Both the position numbers and the translations under genes were made by a program. The notes beneath the pieces are model-generated. The model made no database searches, was not told the origin of the DNA, and saw only the letters and a program-made list of their open reading frames with translations. From assembly GCA_021234155.1 (NCBI GenBank), contig JAJEKV010000053.1:2836077-2900076 (forward strand): a DNA stretch of 64,000 nt. The letters run 5' to 3'. This document shows positions 36,221 to 45,198 of the stretch, one piece after another. The DNA comes from Isoetes taiwanensis (taxonomy: Eukaryota > Streptophyta > Lycopodiopsida > Isoetales > Isoetaceae). Position 1 is the first letter of the stretch. Every line of letters starts with the position of its first letter.

Positions 36221-37030
36221 TATGCAAAAGAATATAAGAAGACTTGGCGGTTGCTTCTACACAAAAATCGAGCTATGAGAGAGAAGCCAACTAAAACAAG
36301 TCCTTAGAGAAAACTAGTTACTTGATGGTCAATCTAGCAAAAGTGTGTATTACAAGAAATGCGACCTCTGTATTGGGATTATGCTAGCCTTGATCAACCC
36401 AGACTGTCTCAGTTTTTCATCTGGGGCTATTTATATGCATCAAGAGCAGCCGCAATTGTTGCGACCACCGCCGCATTATTTAAGAAGCCGCCATTTGGTT
36501 GATTACTTGTTTGCTCCAAACATAAACTTCTAAAGCTTCTTATTATAGTGTAGTATGATTTCTACGTTTTCTTATTGAAGTAAGTAAACTATGTATAAAA
36601 ACCATCAAGCTCGCATAAATTTAACATGGTGCATGGGTCCACTAGTCTTGTTCCCAATTTGGCGAATTCTACAATTAAATTTTCTAATATAAAATGCCTA
36701 CACTTCAATATGCATGATCACCCCTTAGATTTTTTTTTATTAAAACAGACATACTTTTCTGCAATAAATGAAACATGGATTAGGTCTATGTTGGATATTT
36801 TATTCCAAAATTGCAAGAACCCTCGAACTTCGGACATTAGTTCCCTCTCTTCAAGCATTTCTATAGCTAGAATGGATATGCTTTATACATCTTGGTAGTG
36901 GTTGTTCATGGAGTCGAGTATGATCCCGGGGGAACCTTATTGGGTGGCGTTGATCCTTAATTGGCATGCATTTTGGCTCAATGGGAACCTGGCGTTTGAC
37001 TAACCCTTTTAAGCACGACCATGTCAAACA

Positions 37031-38439
37031 CTGATGCTCGTCTCAATGACTACTTGGGATGGCCGCCTGTTAGGTTAGTAACCAGTTGGCAGATTTCCTT
37101 TTCGAGTTTGCAAGATAGGGAGTTAGAATGGGTTGCTTGCCTTGGTCATTTTGGCTAACCATATTGGGCCTATTTTACGGACTCATCTTTGGTTTTCGGG
37201 CTTTGTGTATATTCAGATACTGAGTTGGAAGGGGTGGAGGTCCATTTCACTTTGTTGTCGCGTGCTACAATGCGAGTTGTGGTGTTCGTCCCATTTTCAT
37301 TCTCTGGGTTGTATGCCACTTCGGCTTGATACCCTCTCGGTGTTACCCTTGGTTGGCTTTGGCATGTCAATTCCTCCGTGTTGGAAATTCGACCTTGTCA
37401 TTTGACCTGCCTCCCTGGCACCGAGGTCGCGGGAATGTTATCAAAGCCTATTGGGAATGTCGTGCTGGTTTGTATTTGGCTGCATTGGATCCTCCCTCTT
37501 GGTCGCATCCATTTAGGTTGTGCTTGAGGTGATGCCTTGCTTATGTTCTATTCCCGCATTTAAATACTTATGATGAAGCATCTTTATCAATATTAATTTT
37601 TCTTTTTGCACATAGGTGCACCATAGAATTCAATTTTCACGCAATTATCTCCGCATTAGATCAGGACATTGTCTCCAGTATTTGGCAACAGGCATCTATG
37701 GTAGGCCCAACTATTTTGGTAGAAGGCAAGCTCATGATTCAAGCCCTGGTTTTGTTGTATTCTAAAATTATGGACGGCTATAAATCACAACCACATTCAC
37801 CACCTGGTAAAGTATTATGCATCGATGTCATCACTCAAACCCGGGATTATGTTTCATATATTGATGCCATGTTCCACTAAGTATCAACGTGTTTCCACGG
37901 TTTCACATTCCACCTGCAAATATGCTAGAGCCCTTAGCCGACTCTCTGCAGTTGGATGTACAAGTGTGAGAAGGGGTTGGGTATAGTGCATAGGAGCCAG
38001 AAACAAGAGATTCAGATACCACACAATACAGGATTAGATTATCCTGAGCAGGACCAGAACTTGAACTTATCATATAGTAGGGGTTCAAGGAACATGCTCT
38101 TGTTCAGATACGAAGGCAGTTGCATATTTTTTCACATATTCAATACACATACAGAGCTCGGGAAACTTTTACAACACAAAGAGTTGGTGATCAGAGATCA
38201 AACCAACCATGCCATCTTCTAGTGTATTTTTCTATATCACAAGGCGCAGGGCTACAACATGGGAGTCATCTCAAAGGTACTAACTTTTTCTTTACAACGG
38301 ATCTCTACGCAATTTAGTTAACTTCGGCGATGGAGAGGTTGTGCAAGGTGCAAACGGTGAGGCTCCAAAAAAAGTGGGCAGTGTACAGGGGAGGCACATC
38401 ACTTATTTCTAACCAGTGGCCTCAGAACTCTTGCTGGAG
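37031..38439. other. Unassigned stretch, possibly body of the 38.4-kb retroposon
   Basis: Plus-strand frames at 37326-37532 (containing FDLPPWHRGRGNVIKAYWEC) and 37698-37880 have protein-like composition, and they lie upstream of a retroposon-like 3' end. I recognise no domain. They may be coding remnants of that element or of an unrelated gene. Confidence 0.3.
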
Positions 38440-38605
38440 TTACCTTTAGTTGCTTCCACTTTGTACTCTTGATTCCCTTGGTGTTTTGTAATGAGGCTTA
38501 GCCCTTAGCTTTATTTGGGCTTATGCCCTTTGCTGTATATGTTCCATGGCCTACTTTAGGGTCCCTATGGACATAAAAAATCTTATCTATCTATATAGCT
38601 ATAGT
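38440..38605 (+). mobile_element. Retroposon 3' end, diverged member of the GTGGACGTAAAAA family
   Basis: The chain ttggtgttttgtaatgaggc, then tgttccatggcctactttag, then ggtccctatggacataaaaa, ends in tcttatctatctatatag. It parallels the ordered phrases at 11560-11708 and in the 32.1-kb insertion. The tail here mixes TCTTA and TCTA units. Confidence 0.5.
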
Positions 38606-38619
38606 GCTGCAATTGATAA

Positions 38620-39970
38620 ATGCTCTTCTTTGTAGAATACAAGCATAAAAAAAAGAGCTTGAAAGGACTGCGAAATTGTGAATTTCAATCAAAGAAACAC
38701 TGTGAAAGGTTAATGCAAATACCTATTTTTAGAAGACTTCGCATGGTTAATATGTTACAGGCCATCAAGTTGTTAGGGATTCCAGTTGGCATCCATGTTA
38801 CTATGGGAGCTGCATAGGAGGAGATCATTAAGGGTTTGGAGAAGCACTTGTTCTGGTGGTCCATCGCAAAGTTGTCTCTTGCGGGCCGCATTACAGTGGC
38901 CAAGTCAGTCCTTAGTAGTACCCATGTTTATATGGCATCCATACTGCTAGCCCCACGAATAAAAATGCATTGAGCTCATTGCAATAGTTCGGAACTTTAT
39001 ATGGGGGGGTACTGAGGAAGGTGCCGTGATTAAGGTGGCGTGGTCGAAGTGCATCCTTCTCAAATGGGCAGGTGGTCTGGGTATGATGGACTTCTTACTG
39101 CAAAGCAAAGTCCTTATTTCAAAGTTCATTTGGAGACTCTTGAATGGTGAAGATGATTCTCCTGGTTTACGCCTTCTTAAACAAGCTCTTAGTCACTGTA
39201 TCCCTCTAGGTAAAAAAGCTGTCAAACCAGTCCTATCTTGGGCATTATTTCAGACTCTGCATCCTTTTCCAAGTGCTTCTCCATTTTTGCATGGCTTGTT
39301 GACAGCATGAGAGGCAATCAAACATCGTTTCTGGCCATGCCCCTCCATTCACACCCATATTGGAGACTCCATGGTGGTGGGCACCACTGCCTCCAGACCC
39401 CTCAGCACCTCCACTGGCATCATCAGTTCATCCCTTTACACAGAGACGATGGGTTCTGGCAGGCGTTGTCTCTATTCAAGCATGGTATGAAGCGGGTCGC
39501 CTACTATCTTGGCCTGAATTTCAGGCAAAGTTCTTGCTCTCTCGTTGGGATGTGTCTCTATGGGTGAAGGTCGCAGAAAATTTGCCTCTTGTAGTGCAAG
39601 TTGATATTACTGAAAGAGTGCCATGAGACTCTCATGAAAATATTCACAAAGGCAAGCACTTTGTCAGATCAGTATATCGCCTTCTTTCACCACAGCCCCT
39701 CCAGTTGCCAGATGGGTGGCACCTTCAGGTTCCACAACACACTTTATGTCGTACATGGCGATGGCTTTGGGATAAGTTGCTCCACCCTAAAGTCTCTGTA
39801 CTACGATGACAGGTTATCTACAGATGCCTGCGCGTTAACGCCTTCCGACATCGCTATGATCCTCGCATGTCTGCAGTATGCCCGCTCTGCCTTTCAGCCG
39901 TTGAGACTCTTGAGCACTGCCTCTTTGATTGTCCAGAGGTTCAACCAGCGTGGTCCTAGCTACAAGGCTT
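38620..39970 (+). pseudogene. LINE ORF2 relic: post-RT segment and zf-RVT-like C-terminus
   Basis: The + strand reads IKLLGIPVGIHVTMGAA, then WWSIAKLSLAGRITVAKSVL and STHVYMASILLAPRIK (38770-38960). After a frame change it reads IKVAWSKCILLKWAGGLGMM and KVLISKFIWRLLNG (39026-39170). It ends with VCPLCLSAVETLEHCLFDCP near 39870-39930, the zinc-binding pattern of L1-type ORF2 C-termini. The catalytic core upstream is missing and at least four frame changes are present. This is the 3' half of a LINE coding region on the + strand, inactive. No poly(A) tail is obvious downstream. Confidence 0.8.
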
Positions 39971-40033
39971 GTTTAACAGTACATTGGACTGAATTGCACT
40001 TTGAGAAGTTGTTATATTGCATTCTTTTGACAT

Positions 40034-41283
40034 CTAAAAAATGCTTACTCCAGAGCTTGCTAAAGGCTGATGTGAAATCTTGTCCACACCCATTTCCTCT
40101 AAAAAATTGTGGATCATTTGTAAAATCACTTTTTGTGTGAAATATGCAGGCAACATTCGAAATACTTTCCTGCACCCCTCTTCATCAACCGCACTTTTGT
40201 GAGGCATACTCTCAGCATGATAGTTAATAAACTTCTCGAATAAATTCTCTGAGCTGCAAGCACCCTGGGGTTGTCCTCGCCTTTCCCCGATTACCATGCC
40301 AATCTAGAGCTGATATACCTAGTATGGTTGTCACTGCAGTGCTGCATATCCATTTCCCACCAATCGGAAATCTCCTGTTCCTGACATCAGATGATGGCTT
40401 AAATGCATGTTCTATGATATTGTAAATATAAGTTTTTCTAGCGTCATGAGTTTTCTCCTTGTAGATTGATCTGGCTTCCACAAGTTCTTTCACTGTGAAT
40501 CTACCAAAGTAGTTGTTGGGGCCGCCACAATCCCCCCTCCCCCCCTCCTCTAATGGCTTGCATGGTCTCTTCAATGCAGTTGTTAGTATCTTTCACAGTC
40601 TGAACCTTTTCCTTCCTCTTCTTCCTCGTCAAGAAGTTGAAGGCCCTCTTTCTGATATGGATACATCCATAGGAGGTATGGAAGGAATGTCATTTTCATC
40701 CACCACCACATTATTTTCTCCAACACGCTCAGTTCTTTGAAGCAACCCTTTTCCTATTATCTCGATGGAGTCTACTGGCCAGAGCAACAAGGCTGGCAAC
40801 TCTAAACCACTATTGATATTATTGCAAGCATAGCAGTATTTGTCCTTCAGCTCAACACTGAAGTTATGAAGCTGTATTGAAGAAATGGAGACTCCCACAA
40901 AGTCATCACCAATGAGCCTGTCCATTATAGTAGTGCATGTAATCCCATAGTATAAGCACACCTTCACCAACAATTCCTCTATTGCACTGATGATGCAAAT
41001 TCACTTTCCCATCCTTTCATATTAATCTGGAAACCACTATTCTTCTTTTATCATTAGCACCAGCTGGGTTTTTAATAGTTTCTGCATTTGGTTCAGGTGG
41101 CTGCTCATTCTTAATTGCATTAATCTCTTCCACATTCATGTAATCAGCATCATTCTTCTCTGCTCGAGATTCTTGGTTACAGGGTTCCTCAGCACTAGCT
41201 TCATGAGAAATTTGAAATTTAGAAGAAAGGTTGAGGAAAACATAGTATTGTATGCAATAACAATAAATGAAATATTTAGACAA
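40034..41283 (-). pseudogene. Broken coding region, unrecognised, transposon-like context
   Basis: Reading leftwards: SHEASAEEPCNQESRAEKND (about 41210), then CYACNNINSGLELPALLLWP (about 40830) and FTVKELVEARSIYKEKTHDA (about 40490). RRFPIGGKWICSTAVTTILG then HGNRGKARTTPGCLQLREFI follow, then CRKVFRMLPAYFTQKVILQM (about 40170). The C-x-FL-I-HGN-R-P-FI-NYAE...LP...TK layout reminds me of an uncharacterised protein family common in transposon-rich plant and animal genomes. That is from memory and unverified. Frames shift at least twice, near 40220-40300 and 40570-40630. It opens the block rich in GC palindromes. Confidence 0.35.
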
Positions 41284-42046
41284 TGCCTACACCACGCTAC
41301 GCGCGACAGTGCGCGCAACACGTATATGGATAATAATTGTATGAAATACACATAAGAAAAAACATAATAATTTACCAAATACAGATATGTTGTGCTAGGC
41401 GCGACTCATACAAAAGTATCCAATATTTTTGTTTGTAATATAACAGGTCCAGACACATCAGCACATATCCCATTTCGTATTTGCTGAATCAGTACATCAT
41501 TTCGCCATTCCAGCTCTGCAGTATTTTTTGCTCAATGGGTTACCAAACCGATTTGGTGCATGTCAATACTACCAATGGAGTTCATGTCCACGAGCGAGGC
41601 TTGGCCTTGAGCCTCACCAAAGCCCGGGACAGGGCACTTTATAGAGATATCCCGAAAGCCACCCCATTCAGGGATTTTCAGATTGGTCCACAAGTTCGAC
41701 CATCTCCTCCCTGTTTTTGAGGAGAGAGATGGATGTGGAAGTGCAGTGCAGCAAGTGGCAGGCTTAGCAGAAGCCGAGTTCAATGCCCAGATAGCTGAAG
41801 TAGTCCTCCATGCAGCTGCATCAATTGGCATTACCTTTGTTTTGAGCCATTTCTTAGTCCTAGAAGCAGGACAAAGAAATTTGTTCGAGAGTCTAAGGAA
41901 CTACCATTTAGGATTGCTGGAGGCCAAAATGAGGCTTTTATAAAGCTATGTTGCATAAATGTTTTGAAATAAAGAATTTTTACTTACACAATTTGTCAAC
42001 TCAAGCATGTGTTATTTCTGGTTCTCGCACTGAGCGTGAGTCATTT

Positions 42047-42169
42047 CTTCTCGTGCTGAGCATGAGAAGTTAATATGGTTTTCTATAAAACACTTTTAAA
42101 TATGTTTCGTTTCCCATATCTAAATGTGTTTTATAGAAAATCATATTAACTTCTTGCACTAGGCGCGAG
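42047..42169. repeat. Foldback: inverted repeat bounded by GC palindromes
   Basis: The left arm gaagttaatatggttttcta-taaaacac (from 42065) pairs with gtgttttatagaaaatcata-ttaacttc (ending about 42153) with one mismatch. The loop is about 35 nt. Each arm ends in a GC palindrome (42047-42068 and 42151-42169). A transcript or single strand could form a long hairpin. It resembles a foldback transposon, without terminal duplications that I can identify. Confidence 0.7.
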
Positions 42170-42540
42170 CAAATTGTAGTTTGTTAAAATTAATTTCTTA
42201 TAAAAGATGTTATGTCAGTACACTATACTCAATGATGTAGCTAGTGAGATATATAGATAATGAGGATGTTTACAGAGAGTGATTCAGACTACTTAAGGAA
42301 ACGAGACATACCTAAAATAGTTTCATAGAAAACCATATTAACTTCTCGCGCTAGGCGCGATTGAACTCCAGTTTGTTAAAATTCATTTCTTAAAGGAGAT
42401 TAGATTTACTGTACATATTACATGTAGTTAATTAACGCCAAAAAAAACTACTACAAAGTACATACAGGTCAGTACACTATACTCATTGATGTAGCAAGTG
42501 ATATATATAGATAATGAGGGTGTTTGCATTGAGAGACAGC
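42120..42540. repeat. Imperfect direct duplication, offset 192-254 bp
   Basis: The string from atagaaaa-catattaacttc through the GC palindrome, gtttgttaaaatt-atttctta and cagtacactatactca to atatatagataatgagg occurs from about 42130 and again from about 42325. The second copy carries an extra ~60 bp (about 42400-42465). One GC palindrome lies in each copy, so some copies of the palindrome spread by local duplication. Confidence 0.75.
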
Positions 42541-42601
42541 TTTGGCATTTCAAGCTACAGACAAAATATAACAAATGAACAATACCAAAGAAGTTGGGAT
42601 G

Positions 42602-43500
42602 TCACTTCAAATCAAGTTCTTGCCTGGGTGTAGGCAATTTTTTATTCAACAAGGAAAAACCATGGCAGTTACAAAAGAAGAGGACCATTCTTTCACCAAC
42701 CAGGCTCATCATGGGCAGGTGGCACGTCACGCTCTTAACTTCATAAACACCATGCTCTGGAACCCATAGAAGGTGGATGACAACCCTATATATATCAGGA
42801 TAATTTCTAACAGAGGCCATTGCAACTCCCTGCAGCCAAGGATCGAGTTCCAAGCTCCTTTGCAGGCATCTATAAATTTCAGAATAGTTCATGTAGCAAA
42901 TGATGAAATCCACATATTCTGGAGCCGGTGGCAAGGTTTGCAATTAGAACAGGATGTGATCAGATTGCGGGATATGACTAATGCACTGCCACTGAGAGGA
43001 ACTCATATTTATAGCATGAGCAATACAGTAGCAGCATTATTCTGTAGACATATGAGTATGCATGTGAGTAGCACATGTAAAGATGACACGAGAAGTATGC
43101 TATAATAGCTACAATAAAGAGCAACAATGCTACAGTAAAATTTTAGTACATACCTCTCTGAATAGTGTTGTTAGCCAAGCCAAGAAACTCCCTACTGATT
43201 CTCCAAGTGTTTCTGCTCCTGCATGTGGTCTTCGTAATAGATGAGTGGCAGCAAAGCAATCTATCAATCTAATTCTAATATAATCAGGTCCAAAGGGCAC
43301 TCCATGGCATGCTGTAGTTGGTGCCATATTATCAACAATCCCTTGTCAATTACATCTTTCCTGTTTTTTTCTAACAAGAAGCATGCTTCTCCAATGGAAA
43401 ATTTCATTTCTCCTACTTGATTGCTCATTTCCTCGATCTGCAAAGCTTTCTTAATTATGTTGCACTAGTCATGGCGCCACAATCCACTCACTTGATAGAA
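42602..43500 (-). pseudogene. Broken coding region with a DUF8039-like segment
   Basis: The frame 43327-43130 has ACHGVPFGPDYIRIRL then AGAETLGESVGSFLAWLTTL. This resembles the plant DUF8039 pattern (a glycine-rich turn, arginine-valine strand, then G-E-T-L-G...G-F--W), often found in genes carried by or near CACTA transposons. That match is from memory. A second frame (42943-42602, containing LQRSLELDPWLQGVAMASVR) lies downstream and is unrecognised. No intact gene can be assembled. It may belong to the same element as the 40.0-41.3 kb remnant. Confidence 0.33.
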
Positions 43501-44204
43501 GAACTACCTGAGATATGGCAACCTGATCCAGCGCTTCAGCAAGCTTCCTTCTTGGCGACATCCCTAACTCGAATTAAAACAACAGTAATGAAAACATAGT
43601 TCTTGTGTTTCTCTAGGTGCGAGGAGAGAAACACAAATTCCATGATCCAATCTTGCGACCAAGAATGCAAATAGCGGGCATTTTTAAAATAGAAAGTTAG
43701 TACCGGCCAATGATTGAAAAGCAGTTGGGGAAAGGGATATTCGTGGGCGAAAGTTTTTTAAATTTTAAATTGCGGGCAGGATTAATTTTTTTATTTTCTT
43801 GAAAAGTAATAAGGGTACTATACGGTTTTAATGGCGAGCATCTATTCATTAATTTTGTACGACCCGTGTTGTTTTTTAATTTCAATCGAATTTGAATCTC
43901 ATTTTCTTCATTCCTAATTTCTTCCGCAACGTTTTGCTTCGAGAGCGCCTTACTTTCCAATGCCTTTGTGTTGAGCGATCTCTCAATCAAGCGAAATTTC
44001 TCGACCACTACTTTCAGTTCAAGGTATCCTACTTCATTTTTGGCCTGTTTACAAAAATACCAGTTCAATTTGAGCTTTTCTTAGTAATAAGCTGCACTCG
44101 AGCTTCTAAAGTTGTAACAGAGCTCAATTGCAGTTTCTAGAGCTTCACCCACTTCGATGTGGCAACTAAAGGTTAGTATGTTCAAGTTTTTAATATATTA
44201 GAAA

Positions 44205-44330
44205 CTCTGTGACTCTGTTTTTAATAGGTTTTAGAAACTTTTTGATTGCAGTGCTTAACTTTATTAATAGATTTAGAAACTCTGTGACTCTGTGATCAAC
44301 TCTGTAACTCTGTGACTCTGCAACTCTGAT
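44205..44330. repeat. Low-complexity (AACTCTGTGACTCTG)-like short repeats
   Basis: Variants of aactctgtgactctg recur at about 44208, 44277, 44300 and 44315. It is a simple sequence patch in AT-rich DNA. Confidence 0.75.
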
Positions 44331-44929
44331 TTTATTAGATTATCTCCTTAACTTTGTCTTTATTGAAATATCTCTATTGCCCTGCATCTCTGCTTCTTGG
44401 CCTATCTTTGTTTGCAGCTTAGTCATGTAATCTACTGCAATTTCAATTCCAAGTTCTTTGTTTGATTCTGTGTTCAGGGTTTTCTGCTTAGTCTTGCTAA
44501 GTGAATCTGCAATGCTCTGTGATTATAATTCCTAGTATCTTAATCTTCAATTTTAATCATCAGAGTCAGGGAAGTGGGCTATGCTTCCCTGTGTTATGTT
44601 TTTCTTGTTTTAGGAAGCATACTCTCTTTAATATTTTTCTATGTTAAGCCTTCTATGGAGTGCCCTCGGTCTATAGACTTCTCGTGCTTAGCGCGAGAAG
44701 TCCATATTCTATCACTCTTAGTAGCATAAGTGTAGGGTTGTCCTTCGAGCTGCGCTACACATGAATCAGGAAAGATTGCAGTGCTAATAAATCCTTATAG
44801 ACCATTTAAATATTTCATATGGTTCGACTTTGGTATAATAAGCTACATATGTTTGAAATGTAGATTCATGTGTGATATGGATGGAAGGTTCACTGGCTTT
44901 TTGTGTATTGTTATGTTACTCTTTTTTCG

Positions 44930-45105
44930 GATTCGCGCGTAGCGCGAGTCGAGGTCATAGTCGAGGTCAACCCTACGACAGGGCACTAAGAGAGATGGAA
45001 TGTCACTTCTCGTGCTAAGTCACATTCTATCTGTAGCTCGAGAAGTCACATTCCATCTCTCTTAGTGTCCTAAATCCTTCGACTCGCGCTACGCGCGAAT
45101 CTGGA
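44930..45105. repeat. Long foldback with GC palindromes in both arms
   Basis: Left arm 44930-45011 and right arm 45050-45105 pair almost completely. cactaagagagatggaatgt-cacttctcg (from 44986) matches cgagaagtcacattccatct-ctcttagtg (45049-45077) with one mismatch. Outside this, attcgcgcgtagcgcgagtcgagg on the left pairs with ccttcgactcgcgctacgcgcgaat on the right. A ~25-nt bulge (about 44955-44980) interrupts the left arm. The whole can fold into a hairpin of some 50 paired bases. Not obviously a terminator or coding. Confidence 0.75.
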
Positions 45106-45198
45106 AAAATTGCTCTCACAATAAATCTTTATAGACTTGTCGCGCCACGCGCTAGATGTTGGTGCAAGTTGCTTACTTAACACAAAAATATTTCAGCA

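Larger units (their letters stand above)
30740..37030. repeat. Tandem segmental duplication carrying peroxiredoxin pseudogenes
   Basis: Unit A (about 30740-34500) and unit B (about 34855-37030) match in the same order and orientation. Both have gtgcatatcaaccca then cccattggtctagtagta (30768 and 34890), a 1-Cys peroxiredoxin relic (31370-32011 and 35490-36220) and its upstream flank. That flank contains atttatatgcatcaagagca (33345 and 36430). Both end with similar sequence around ttgttcatgga-tcga (34360 and 36907). Unit A is longer because of a 1.1-kb insertion at 32076-33211. Divergence between units is moderate and both genes are broken, so the duplication is not recent. Confidence 0.78.

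Noticed and set aside
41532-41943. Overlapping plus and minus frames (86 and 99 residues) around 41.6-41.9 kb
   Set aside because: Both strands are open over the same bases and neither shows known motifs. I could not choose between them and listed neither as a gene.
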